Below are positions 9,379 to 18,259 of a stretch of DNA of 64,000 nt, in pieces. A program made the position numbers and the translations under genes. The stretch spans positions 99,046-163,045 of the forward strand of contig CAJUHT010000003.1 of the NCBI GenBank assembly GCA_910586035.1. Direction: 5' to 3'. The notes beneath the pieces were generated by a model. The model was given only the letters and a program-made list of their open reading frames with translations. It was not told the DNA's origin and searched no databases. Within the stretch, counting starts at the first letter, position 1, and the number at the start of each line of letters is the position of its first letter. This DNA comes from an uncultured Christensenella sp. Lineage in GTDB: Bacteria; Bacillota; Clostridia; Christensenellales; Borkfalkiaceae.

Positions 9379-10102
9379 TTTCTTTTACTTCCACTTGATT
9401 ATTTCCATTTTCGGCGTCATTGTCGGGCAGGTGCGCTATTCTTATTATTTCTTCTTCCGCACGCCTTGCCGCTTCCGCGTCGTCGAGATTTTCATCCTCT
9501 TTACTTTCGTAAATGTCTTCTTTTTTAAACACTTTAACTACCGACAGCCACAAGATTTTAATATCGGTGAAAACCCCGTATTTTTTAAAGCCGTCTATAT
9601 ATTTATTGTCGTACTCTACTTTTTCGTCCCAACTAATATCGTTTCTGCCTTTAACTTGTGCAAGCCCCGTAAGCCCCGCCTTCATTTCGAAACGCTTTTT
9701 ATACCTTTTGTTAAGCGTGTCGAAATCGCCAAGTTCGTATACGACGCAAGGGCGAGGACCGACGACGGACATATCGCCCTTAAAGATGTTGAAAAGTTGC
9801 GGCAACTCGTCTATACTGCTGTTGCGCAAAAATCTACCCACTTTCGTAACGCGCGGGTCGTCCTTATAATTGAACAATCCTGCGCCCGACTTTTCGGCGT
9901 CGACCACCATCGAACGGAATTTAAGCATTTTGAACACTCTGCCGTTCTTCGTTCTGCGTTCCTGCTTGAAGAAAACAGGTCCTTTGGAATCGCACTTGAT
10001 TGCGATTGCAACTATTATCCACAGCGGCAACAGCAACAAAATTGCAAACAGCGAGGAAAAAATATCAAAAATTCTTTTAAAAAACTTTGCGATTACAAAC
10101 AT
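9368..10102 (-). CDS. Initiating sugar-phosphate transferase (monotopic PGT)
   Basis: A 244-residue bacterial sugar transferase. An N-terminal hydrophobic re-entrant helix (residues 13-34) is followed by DSKGPVFFKQER, MLKFRSM, the catalytic Asp-Glu pair in SSIDELPQL, and SVVGPRPCV. These define the PglC/WcaJ catalytic core, which moves a phospho-sugar from a UDP donor to undecaprenyl phosphate and starts repeat-unit assembly. It has an extra acidic tail of about 45 residues after the core, which is not typical of the smallest members. A second enzyme of this type lies at 40534-41220. Donor sugar is not known. Confidence 0.92.
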   Translation of the reverse strand: MFVIAKFFKRIFDIFSSLFAILLLLPLWIIVAIAIKCDSKGPVFFKQERRTKNGRVFKMLKFRSMVVDAEKSGAGLFNYKDDPRVTKVGRFLRNSSIDELPQLFNIFKGDMSVVGPRPCVVYELGDFDTLNKRYKKRFEMKAGLTGLAQVKGRNDISWDEKVEYDNKYIDGFKKYGVFTDIKILWLSVVKVFKKEDIYESKEDENLDDAEAARRAEEEIIRIAHLPDNDAENGNNQVEVKENEV

Positions 10103-10116
10103 ATTTATCGGTTAAA

Positions 10117-11331
10117 TTAAAACGTGAAGGTGTGAAACAAATCGTCGAACACTTCGCCGCGCTTTATTACTTGCGCACTTCCGCAACTGATATCTATTAC
10201 AGGGAAGTTGGGCAGAATAAACGGCGGCTTTAATACGACCGAATACGAACCCACGTTTCCGAATACAACAAAATCGCCTTTGGCAAGCTTACCCTTATAA
10301 TGGCGGTACAAATAATCGGATTCTATGCAGGTAAATCCGCCGAAATCCAAGTCAACGTAATCGCGCTGTTTGTTCTCCCCCGTTGCAATAACACTTATCG
10401 GCGGATTTTTTTTGTTCAACGTAGGGTTTATGTTGTAGATACTGCCAAGTAAAGTAGCTATTGCTTTTCCCCTGACTTCTTTAATATTGATAACTTTCGA
10501 AACAAACTTCATACAGTCGCCGGCAAGAGCGCTGCCCGGCTCGATTAAAAGCGTCGGCTTGTCCTTACGGTTTGCAAAATGCTCAGCAAACAACGGAGCA
10601 ACGGCTTCCGCATACTCCTTATACGAAGGGATATAGGAATCGAACTGCTTTTTCAGACTGTCGTCCATCTTCCCGAACAGTCCGCCGCCGAGGTCTATAT
10701 GTTCGGGAACGATGTTCAGCCTGCCCAAAAGCGCCAACATCCCCTCCGCCCTGGGGCGCCAGGTATCCAGCCTGCGCGTAGCAAAATGGCACTGAATACC
10801 AATCAAATACAAATTTTGCGTATTGCGGACAAAGTTTAATATACTTTTGAAATCTTCACCGTCCACGTCGAAACCGAACCGCGAAACGTTGCCGTCGTCT
10901 ATATCGAAATTTACCCTTATGCCGACGTTTAACTTATGGTCGGGGTGTCTTTCGGCTATTTGCCTTAAAAGCTCCTCCTCGTAAATCGAGTCAAGATTGA
11001 CGGTGCCGCCGAGGAGCAACAGCTCCTCTACCTTATCATAATTTTTATAAGGACCGTTCCAGATTATTTTTTCAGGCTTAACGCCTATGCGCAAGGCGAT
11101 TTCCATTTCCATATCGGAAACGACCTCAGCATATCCGCCCATTACATCCACTATTTTGCATAAAGCAGGCGTATAGTTAGTCTTATATGAATAGGCGATA
11201 TTAAATTTAGGATATATATCCGTAAAAGCTTTTTTAAGCTCGGTATAATTATTGCCAAATTGACGGCTGTCTAACAGGTAAAATGCGTTTCCGAATTTTT
11301 CCGTCAGCTCTTTCAAATACTCTCTATCCAT
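10117..11331 (-). CDS. PLP-dependent decarboxylase, alanine-racemase fold
   Basis: A 404-residue fold-type III PLP enzyme of the Orn/DAP/Arg decarboxylase 2 group. The Schiff-base lysine is K50 in IAYSYKTNYTP, and GGLFG provides the phosphate-binding Gly-rich turn. Near residue 335, GGFTCIESDYL matches the Cys-containing motif that the partner subunit donates to the active site. Length fits the lysA group, but it lies 1 bp from an aldolase gene and in a glycan operon, so diaminopimelate may not be its substrate. It probably removes CO2 from an amino acid made by the neighbouring enzymes. That link is inference. Confidence 0.86.
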   Translation of the reverse strand: MDREYLKELTEKFGNAFYLLDSRQFGNNYTELKKAFTDIYPKFNIAYSYKTNYTPALCKIVDVMGGYAEVVSDMEMEIALRIGVKPEKIIWNGPYKNYDKVEELLLLGGTVNLDSIYEEELLRQIAERHPDHKLNVGIRVNFDIDDGNVSRFGFDVDGEDFKSILNFVRNTQNLYLIGIQCHFATRRLDTWRPRAEGMLALLGRLNIVPEHIDLGGGLFGKMDDSLKKQFDSYIPSYKEYAEAVAPLFAEHFANRKDKPTLLIEPGSALAGDCMKFVSKVINIKEVRGKAIATLLGSIYNINPTLNKKNPPISVIATGENKQRDYVDLDFGGFTCIESDYLYRHYKGKLAKGDFVVFGNVGSYSVVLKPPFILPNFPVIDISCGSAQVIKRGEVFDDLFHTFTF

Positions 11332-11332
11332 A

Positions 11333-12205
11333 TCAGTTACTCGCCTTTATCGCTTTTACTATTTCTTCAACGCAAGCTTGCACCTGCTTTTTATTTTCCC
11401 GCAACGTTTCCACGTCGGCATTTTGCGCATAAGCTTCAAACTCTCTCAAAGCTTTGATATTTCTGCTGAAAACTTCTTCCACTTCGCTCATAGATTCAAG
11501 TTTTTCCCAATCGCAGAAACTCCTTGACAGAATTACGCGGCTTGACCCGAGGCGGTAATGTTCGAGAATGATTTTTTCCGCAGGCAACATCCCCTCGCCT
11601 ATTTTTGCAACGCCGCCGAAGCCGTAAGGAATGCCCGCATTGCCGATTTTTGCGCATAACGTTTCAACGGTGCCGTCCGTTAAAGGCTGGAACATAAAAT
11701 CAAGCCCGTAACTTAAATGCAAATCGTTTAACCCGATATGAATCTCGTCTATGCCTTTGAGTTTAAGCACCTCGTCTAAACATTCTACCGCCTGTTTTGT
11801 TTCAAGCAACAGCACGGCTTTTGCGCGCCCGCCTACCGCGGCAATAAAGTTTTGCACCTCTTCTTTACTCTTCCACATAGGAAGCATAACGTATTTTGCG
11901 CCGTAATCAATCGCCTGCGTTATTTCGTTTGCAGAATTTTCGTTCCAGGGGTTTACGCGCACGTACATTTCCGCTTCGTTAAGCAGCGGCGCGATAACTT
12001 TTATATCGTTTAAACAGTGGTGCGACTTAACCGAGTTTATGCCCTTTTGCCTCTCTTCCTTGCCGAAAGTTTCAAGGTCAATCCAAATTCTGCTTACGCC
12101 GTATTTTTGCGCAATCAGAGCAACTTTCGGATTATTTGTAATGTACATAAGTTTTAAAGGCATAATTTTCGCGTCTCTTCTGTTTAAAATATCAATAAAT
12201 GTCAT
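11333..12205 (-). CDS. HpcH/HpaI-family aldolase (citrate lyase beta-like)
   Basis: A 290-residue TIM-barrel protein. YVRVNPW carries the substrate-binding Arg, LLLETKQA the metal-binding Glu, and IGLNDLHLSYG resembles the family's GPxDLxxSxG metal-binding loop. Family enzymes cleave or form 2-keto-4-hydroxy acids from pyruvate (or acetyl-CoA) and an aldehyde. As the first gene of the operon, it is followed 1 bp later by the decarboxylase. A pathway of aldol addition, transamination and decarboxylation would yield an amino alcohol. The first ATG follows a short leader from the promoter at 12230-12258. Direction and substrate are not determinable. Confidence 0.82.
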   Translation of the reverse strand: MTFIDILNRRDAKIMPLKLMYITNNPKVALIAQKYGVSRIWIDLETFGKEERQKGINSVKSHHCLNDIKVIAPLLNEAEMYVRVNPWNENSANEITQAIDYGAKYVMLPMWKSKEEVQNFIAAVGGRAKAVLLLETKQAVECLDEVLKLKGIDEIHIGLNDLHLSYGLDFMFQPLTDGTVETLCAKIGNAGIPYGFGGVAKIGEGMLPAEKIILEHYRLGSSRVILSRSFCDWEKLESMSEVEEVFSRNIKALREFEAYAQNADVETLRENKKQVQACVEEIVKAIKASN

Positions 12206-12229
12206 CCAAAATATAACATTACAGTTTAA

Positions 12230-12258
12230 ATTATACTATATCACATTGAGAAAAGCAA
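12230..12258 (-). promoter_or_regulatory. Sigma-A-type promoter of first glycan operon
   Basis: On the minus strand TTGCTT (12253-12258) and a perfect TATAAT (12230-12235) are 17 bp apart. The start of transcription would fall near 12223, leaving a leader of about 18 nt before the aldolase ATG at 12205. It is the only clear promoter upstream of the run of genes down to rmlB. Confidence 0.8.
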
Positions 12259-12323
12259 TTAAATTTCAAATTTTGGACGTTTATTTTATTATGGTTAAAC
12301 GGTAACACTTTTATAATTTTTTT

Positions 12324-12368
12324 AAACAAACTCCGCTCGGGCAATTTAGCCCGAGCGGCGGTTTGTTT
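12324..12368 (-). terminator. Hairpin terminator after glgP, possibly bidirectional
   Basis: A long stem with CCGCTCGGGC and GCCCGAGCGG around a 6-base AATTTA loop, extended by AAACAAAC and GTTTGTTT arms. It lies directly after the glgP stop. On the minus strand the closing arm supplies Ts, and on the plus strand a T-run follows. It should separate the starch operon from the glycan operon. Confidence 0.8.
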
Positions 12369-12381
12369 TTTTATAAGTTAT

Positions 12382-14622
12382 TTAAATTTTCCAGATGTCG
12401 TCCGCATATTCGCGTATGGTCCTGTCGGAAGAGAAATATGCCGCTGATGCCGCGTTAATTAACTGCTTTTCGGCAAACGCAAACTTCTGTTTATAGTCCG
12501 CGTTGATTGATAACAGCGCTTCGAAATAGCTCTTTAAATCGTACAGTACAAAATAGTTGTCGGGGGCGTGCCAGCTTGCGCCGTTTATAAGGCTTTCGTA
12601 TAGCTCTTTAAAGCCGCCCGTACCGCCGTCGGAAAATTCTCCGTTTACAAGCGCTTCCACCGCGCGGGAGCAAAGCGGAGTGTTTAAAAGCGCGGCGGGC
12701 GAGTACCCCTCCCTTTTAAGCCGTTCTATTTCGTCGACTTCCGCGCCGAAAATGTAGTTGTTCTGCTTGCCCGCAAATTCAACTATTTCTATATTCGCCC
12801 CGTCCATAGTGCCGCAGGTAACTGCGCCGTTGAGCATAAACTTCATATTGCCCGTACCGCTCGCTTCAAGTCCCGCGGTGGAAACCTGCAATGAAACGTC
12901 GGCGCCCGTTACTATTTTTTCGGCGTAAGACACGTTGTAGTTCTGCACGAACACAACTTTCAAAAGTCCGTTAGTCTGCGCGTCGGCGTTGACCTTGGCG
13001 GCTATTTCGTTTATGAATTTTATTATCGCCTTAGCCCTCTTGTACGCGGGCGCGCTCTTTGCGCCGAAAATGAACACGGAAGGATAAAAATCTTTTATTT
13101 CTCCGCTCTTCAATCCGTAGTAAATATCGAGCACCGCAAACGCCGTCATAAGCTGACGCTTATATTCGTGAAGGCGTTTAACCTGGGCGAACACCAAAAA
13201 GTTATCCGGCACTACCACGCCCTCTTTCTCGGCGATATACTTTAAAAGTTGTTGCTTTTTCGTACGCTTTACTTCAATAAACTTCTCCACCGTTTCCGCA
13301 GTGTAATTTTTAAGCCCGTCAAGGCGGGAAATATCCGCGCGCCAGCCGTCGCCGATAGTTTGGTCAATCAACTGCGAAAACTCGCCGTTGCACAATTCCA
13401 GCCAGCGGCGGTGGGTTATGCCGTTGGTCTTATTCTGCAACTTTTCCGGATATATTTTGTGCGCTGTGGCAAATAGGCTGTTTTTTAGTATTTCGGTGTG
13501 CAGTTTTGCCACGCCGTTGACGCTTTTGGCAACGTACACGGCAAGGTTTGCCATAAAGAAAGTTTTATCCTTGTAAATTGCCATCTTTGCAATTTCTTCT
13601 TCGGTACAGCCCGCCGCAGTCTGCTCGCGCATAGCGTAAATATTTATTTTTACGATAATATCGGCTATATCGGGAAGAATTTTTTTAACGTAATCTTCGT
13701 GCCAGCACTCCAAAGCCTCGGGTAGAACGGTGTGGTTGGTATACGCAAAAGTCTGCCTTGCAAGCGAAAGCGCCGTTGCGAAGGGCTGACGGTATTTAGC
13801 CGTAAGCAACCGTATAAATTCCGCGATTGCAATTACGGGGTGAGTATCGTTTAACTGGATAACGTGCAGTTTGGGGAAGTTGCCGAAGTTTCTTCCGTGC
13901 TGTTTTACGTAATTTTCCAACAGCTCAGCAACCGTCGCCGCGGAAAAGAAATACTCCTGCCTCAACCTTAAAAGCTTACCCTCTTCCGTATCGTCGGCGG
14001 GATACAGGTATTCGCTTATTTTTTCCGCCTGCTCGCTCCCCTCAGCCTGAAACAGGCGCAGGCGGTTTATCCTTTTCCCGAACACGGGCATATCGTAGGG
14101 CACAGCCGTAACCGTGTAATCGGCAAACTTAATTTCCCTCTTCTCGTCCTCTCTACGCACCGACCAAGGGTCGCCGAACCTCTGCCAATCGTCGGGAAGT
14201 TCAACCTGACAGCCGTTTTCGAGCGCCTGCTTGAAAAGACCGTATTTATACCTGATTCCGTAGCCGTGCAAGGGCAGTCCCAGCCCTGCCGCGGAATCTA
14301 AAAAGCAAGCCGCAAGCCTGCCCAAACCGCCGTTGCCGAGAGCCGCGTCCTCGATTTCTTCGAAAACGTTTATATCCACGCCCTTTTCGGCGAGTATGCT
14401 CTTCGTTTCGTTTAGCACGCCAAGCTCTAAAAGGTTGTTAAAAAAGCTTCTGCCTATCAAAAACTCCATTGAAAGATAGTAGGCGTTGCGCTTGTTAGCC
14501 GTGTTGCTTATCCCCCCCGCGCACTTCATTGCGAGAGAGGAAATTTCGTTATAGAGCGTTATAACGTCCTTGTTTTCCGTATTTAAATCTGCCAAATTTT
14601 GTAAAAACAATTGCTTATTCAT
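12382..14622 (-). CDS. glgP: Glycogen/maltodextrin phosphorylase
   Basis: A 746-residue GT35 alpha-glucan phosphorylase. It releases glucose-1-phosphate from alpha-1,4 chains in the cytoplasm. EASGTGNMKFMLNGAVT carries the PLP-binding lysine, and YLSMEFLIGR, ALGNGGLGRLAACFLDS and LNDTHP are other family hallmarks. It is slightly shorter than the roughly 800 residues of many bacterial members but has both ends. It is the last gene of the import operon and would process maltodextrins brought in by MalEFG, together with MalQ. A 120-bp gap with a strong hairpin separates it from msmK. Confidence 0.96.
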   Translation of the reverse strand: MNKQLFLQNLADLNTENKDVITLYNEISSLAMKCAGGISNTANKRNAYYLSMEFLIGRSFFNNLLELGVLNETKSILAEKGVDINVFEEIEDAALGNGGLGRLAACFLDSAAGLGLPLHGYGIRYKYGLFKQALENGCQVELPDDWQRFGDPWSVRREDEKREIKFADYTVTAVPYDMPVFGKRINRLRLFQAEGSEQAEKISEYLYPADDTEEGKLLRLRQEYFFSAATVAELLENYVKQHGRNFGNFPKLHVIQLNDTHPVIAIAEFIRLLTAKYRQPFATALSLARQTFAYTNHTVLPEALECWHEDYVKKILPDIADIIVKINIYAMREQTAAGCTEEEIAKMAIYKDKTFFMANLAVYVAKSVNGVAKLHTEILKNSLFATAHKIYPEKLQNKTNGITHRRWLELCNGEFSQLIDQTIGDGWRADISRLDGLKNYTAETVEKFIEVKRTKKQQLLKYIAEKEGVVVPDNFLVFAQVKRLHEYKRQLMTAFAVLDIYYGLKSGEIKDFYPSVFIFGAKSAPAYKRAKAIIKFINEIAAKVNADAQTNGLLKVVFVQNYNVSYAEKIVTGADVSLQVSTAGLEASGTGNMKFMLNGAVTCGTMDGANIEIVEFAGKQNNYIFGAEVDEIERLKREGYSPAALLNTPLCSRAVEALVNGEFSDGGTGGFKELYESLINGASWHAPDNYFVLYDLKSYFEALLSINADYKQKFAFAEKQLINAASAAYFSSDRTIREYADDIWKI

Positions 14623-14660
14623 AGTACCTTTCCGTAAATATTTTTAATTCTTTGCCTAAG

Positions 14661-14689
14661 GGAAGCGGGGAACAGCGCTCCCCGCTTCC
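14661..14689 (-). other. Intergenic hairpin between msmK and glgP
   Basis: A perfect 11-bp stem (GGAAGCGGGGA and TCCCCGCTTCC) with a 7-base loop. No T-run follows on the minus strand, so it is probably not a full terminator. It could protect or process the mRNA and set different levels of the flanking genes. Confidence 0.6.
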
Positions 14690-14742
14690 AAAAATAAATT
14701 AAGGAGGAAAATCAAACTCAACCGCCGCCTTTCAGCGGACAA

Positions 14743-16725
14743 TTATATGATGCGTATATGTTTTTCTTTATGATAAATTGCAAGTTTATCCACTGCGGGC
14801 ATAAGTTTAAGCCCCGCCGTTTCGCCGTCTTTACTGTAAACGTAAGCGGTGTTTTCGCCAAGCTTGCACACGGCGAATTTTTCCCTTCCGTAATCGGCAA
14901 CCGCCGTAACATCCGTGGAAATGCCCTCCGAAGCAAACTGCAAGTCGTAAGGTCCGCATTCGTATAAAAGTTTTTCCGTAAACGCTTTCTTAACGCCTAT
15001 GGCGGTAATCAGCTTATCTACCGTCTTGTCGGGACAGGGAATTTTGTATCCCTCCACGTCAAGCATAAACTTAATGCCGTTCTTTTTAACCGTTTTGCCG
15101 TTTTCCTGCGTTTCTATAACGGCTTTTTCCTTTACGAGCACGCCTTCCATTCTTATAACTTCGGGCATACTTTCAACAACCGTTTCACCCTGTGATACAA
15201 ACGAAAGCTTTTTGAGGTCTATTTCTATTCCCGTCTTTCCGTTTGCAACTTCGCCGTCGGTTAAGGCAAACAATCTTCTGCCGCCAAGCTCGAAAGAAAC
15301 GACGGTTTTGCCGTTTACGTTTTCACAGCCGACCACTTCAACCTCCGCGTCAGTACCGCCGAAGCGCACCGCGTCGGTGGGAATGAGCAGTTCGTAATCG
15401 CCGTCCGCGCACTCTATGGCTTGGGGAAGCGCAAGCTTTACCCCGAGGAAAGAAAGTTTACCCGAAGCGACTTTACAGTCGAGATAGTTAAACTCGGGCG
15501 CGCGGGGAATTATGCTCAACTCGCTCTCTCTGTCGAACAGATGAACTTTGTTAATATTCAGCGCGGCTTCGACGATATCGCCCGAAGCAAAATCTGTTGC
15601 GCCCTTTGTTTCTATAATTATGCGCGTGGAGCTTTCCGTGTAACCGTCGCCGTCCATATTTATGTCGCCGTATATGAGCGTCTGGTTGCCCAATTCTTCC
15701 CTATGCGACACTTTAACCTTAATGGTAGTTTTGCTGTCCTTTACCACCGCGGGGTCGATAGAAATGTCCTCCGCGCGCAGACCTATAAACACCTTGGTTT
15801 TGCCGTTGAGGTAGGCGGGTCTTGCCTTGTACAGCATAGAATAGGGGACTTTTATTTTCGCTTCGGAATACTCGAAGTTTATTTCCACCTCTTCGCCCTT
15901 TTTAAGCAGAGTGCCCTCGAAAAAGTTCATCTGCGGCGTGCCTATAAAGCCTGCGACAAATTTATTGCCGGGATAATTATACAGGTTTTTGGGCGTGTCG
16001 ATTTGCTGTACGAAGCCGTCCTTCATAACGACGATGCGCGTACCCATAGTCATAGCTTCGATTTGGTCGTGCGTAACGTATATGAAAGTCGTTTGCAGTT
16101 TGGAATGAAGCTTTGAAATTTCGCTGCGCATCTGTGTTCTCAGCTTGGCGTCGAGGTTGGAAAGCGGCTCGTCCAAAAGCATTACCTTGGGTTCGCGGAC
16201 AATGGCGCGCCCCAAAGAAACCCTCTGTCTCTGACCGCCAGACATCTCTTTGGGTTTTTTGGCAAGGTATTCGGTTATTCCGAGTATATCCGCCGCTTCG
16301 AGCACCTTTTGGTTTATTTCGTCCTTGTTGTAGTGGCGCATTACGGGAATTTCTTTGCCGTTTTTATCGAGTACGGGGTTGCCCTGCTTATCCCTCTTAA
16401 CGTCGGGAATTTTCCTTATTTTCAAGCCGAACGCAACGTTGTCGAAAACCGTCATATGGGGGTAGAGAGCATAGTTCTGGAAAACCATTGCTATATCCCT
16501 GTCCTTGGGTTCCATATCGTTTACCACGTTTTCGCCTATGGTCAGCTCGCCCGCGCTTATGTCTTCCAGCCCCGCTATCATTCTGAGCGTGGTTGACTTA
16601 CCGCAACCGGAGGGACCTACGAAAACTATAAATTCCTTGTCCGCGATTTCCATATTGAAATCGTTTACGGCTTTCGTGCCGTTGGGATACACCTTATATA
16701 TATGTTTAAGACTTAATCCTGCCAT
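14743..16725 (-). CDS. Maltodextrin ABC importer ATPase with long C-terminal extension (MsmK/UgpC type)
   Basis: A 660-residue protein whose first 370 residues are an MsmK/MalK ATPase: Walker A GPSGCGKST, Q-loop VFQNYALYPHM, signature MSGGQRQRVSLGRA, Walker B VMLLDEPLSNLD and switch His in YVTHDQIEAMT, then a TOBE region ending HLFDRES. About 25 extra residues interrupt the region after GLKIRKIPD. The remaining 290 residues are unusual: they look like additional beta-rich, TOBE-like modules and finish with an AIYHKEKH segment. Standard family length is about 370. It powers MalFG. The extension may bind a sugar or a regulator; no function can be assigned. Confidence 0.93.
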   Translation of the reverse strand: MAGLSLKHIYKVYPNGTKAVNDFNMEIADKEFIVFVGPSGCGKSTTLRMIAGLEDISAGELTIGENVVNDMEPKDRDIAMVFQNYALYPHMTVFDNVAFGLKIRKIPDVKRDKQGNPVLDKNGKEIPVMRHYNKDEINQKVLEAADILGITEYLAKKPKEMSGGQRQRVSLGRAIVREPKVMLLDEPLSNLDAKLRTQMRSEISKLHSKLQTTFIYVTHDQIEAMTMGTRIVVMKDGFVQQIDTPKNLYNYPGNKFVAGFIGTPQMNFFEGTLLKKGEEVEINFEYSEAKIKVPYSMLYKARPAYLNGKTKVFIGLRAEDISIDPAVVKDSKTTIKVKVSHREELGNQTLIYGDINMDGDGYTESSTRIIIETKGATDFASGDIVEAALNINKVHLFDRESELSIIPRAPEFNYLDCKVASGKLSFLGVKLALPQAIECADGDYELLIPTDAVRFGGTDAEVEVVGCENVNGKTVVSFELGGRRLFALTDGEVANGKTGIEIDLKKLSFVSQGETVVESMPEVIRMEGVLVKEKAVIETQENGKTVKKNGIKFMLDVEGYKIPCPDKTVDKLITAIGVKKAFTEKLLYECGPYDLQFASEGISTDVTAVADYGREKFAVCKLGENTAYVYSKDGETAGLKLMPAVDKLAIYHKEKHIRII

Positions 16726-16740
16726 AATTCTTCCCCTTTT

Positions 16741-18255
16741 TTAAGTTAATATAGCTATCGAGTACTTGGGCATAGAAAGCGAGTTTCCGCTTCTTCCCAC
16801 ATTTCCGCTGACGCAAATGCTCTGCGCAAGCGTGCCTTCTACGTTGTTTACGGTTTTTGAGCTTTCGGCGAGATTTATAACCACCGTTATCGCTTCACCG
16901 TTATAAGTCTTTTTGATTATAAGCACGCTTTCGTCGCCGCCGGGCAACCTTTCAGCCGTGCCGCGCATAAGAGCGGGAAAAGCGTTGCGCGCGTTGTTGC
17001 ACGTCTTGTAATAGTTGATTATGGAATCGCCGTCGGCAAGCTGTTCCTTTACGCCGTCAAACACATATTCGGGTTCCTGCGCTCCGGGAGGGGGCGTCGT
17101 TGCGTTAGAACCTGCATTGTCCCAGCGCATACTCACCCTTAAATCGGGGTCGCTTTGGGGATTTCTGTTTACCATACCTATTTCATCGCCGTAGTAGGTA
17201 AACGTACAGCCCGAATACATAGACATAAGCCCGTAGCCGAATTTTATTTTATCTTCGTTGCGGGAAACCCTGCCTGCAAACCTGCCCACTCCGTTATCGT
17301 GATTGGAAAGGAAAGGCGCGGATATATACTCGCCCGAAGTTTCGGCGCACTTCTTCATACCCACCCAAATTTCGTCGGCGGAATTGGTGTTGATTGCGTC
17401 CCTTACGTTGCCTGCCGTATCGAAATAGAAGAAGCTGTCTACGCCGCTGGCGTAATAACTTTCTATATCCGACCTGCCCGACCACATTTCCCCTACGATG
17501 TACGCGTTTTCGTTGTACTTTTCAGCCGTATCCTGTATCCATTTGCAGAATTCAACGCTGTCGTCCATAGATGGATAATAGAATTTACATCCGTCAAGGC
17601 GGAAGCCGTCCGTGCCCATTTCCAGCCAGAATTTAATAATTTTTTCCAGCTCGCCGCGGACAAGATTGCTCTTTAAATTCAAATCGGGCATATCGGGAGA
17701 GAACCAGGATTCGTACCACAGTCCGTTTTTCTGGTTGTACCCGTCCTGCTGAACCGTGCTGAAATTGTAGTACGACTTGTACATAGCGTTGCCGCCGAGC
17801 GCCTGCTGAAACCAGGGGTGCTGGGACGAAGTGTGGTTTATAACCAAATCGATTATTACCTTTACGCCCTTTTCGTGCGCGGAGCTTAAAAGATTTTTAT
17901 AATCTTCCATAGTTCCGAACCTGTCGTTTACCGCGCAATAGTCGGTAACGTCGTAGCCGTGGTAACTCGAACAGGGATTTATGGGCATAAGCCATATGCC
18001 CGTGTAACCCATATCGCGTATATAATCGAGTTTGGAAGTTATTCCGTTGAAGTCGCCGTACCCGTCCCCGTCGGAATCGCAGAAAGAGTAAACGAAAATT
18101 TCGTAATAGTTGTCGTACTTGTCTTCGATTATGTTCTCTTCTAAAAGTACTACGGGACGACTGCTTTTCTTGCACGCGGGCAACCCGAACGCCGCGGTAA
18201 GCGCGCAGACGGAAGCCGCCACAAGACAAATTAGTTTAAGTAATTTCTTTTTCAT
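16741..18255 (-). CDS. Extracellular alpha-amylase lipoprotein (GH13)
   Basis: A 504-residue GH13 enzyme with a lipoprotein signal: a basic start, a hydrophobic helix and the lipobox LPAC at about residues 25-28. The barrel carries the family motifs: VINHTSS (region I), DGFRLDGCKF with the nucleophile Asp, VGEMWSG with the acid Glu, and FLSNHDNG with the third Asp. It should cut alpha-1,4 glucan outside the cell while anchored to the membrane and feed oligosaccharides to MalE. It lies 4 bp after malG, in the operon of the importer. Confidence 0.94.
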   Translation of the reverse strand: MKKKLLKLICLVAASVCALTAAFGLPACKKSSRPVVLLEENIIEDKYDNYYEIFVYSFCDSDGDGYGDFNGITSKLDYIRDMGYTGIWLMPINPCSSYHGYDVTDYCAVNDRFGTMEDYKNLLSSAHEKGVKVIIDLVINHTSSQHPWFQQALGGNAMYKSYYNFSTVQQDGYNQKNGLWYESWFSPDMPDLNLKSNLVRGELEKIIKFWLEMGTDGFRLDGCKFYYPSMDDSVEFCKWIQDTAEKYNENAYIVGEMWSGRSDIESYYASGVDSFFYFDTAGNVRDAINTNSADEIWVGMKKCAETSGEYISAPFLSNHDNGVGRFAGRVSRNEDKIKFGYGLMSMYSGCTFTYYGDEIGMVNRNPQSDPDLRVSMRWDNAGSNATTPPPGAQEPEYVFDGVKEQLADGDSIINYYKTCNNARNAFPALMRGTAERLPGGDESVLIIKKTYNGEAITVVINLAESSKTVNNVEGTLAQSICVSGNVGRSGNSLSMPKYSIAILT

Positions 18256-18259
18256 AAGC

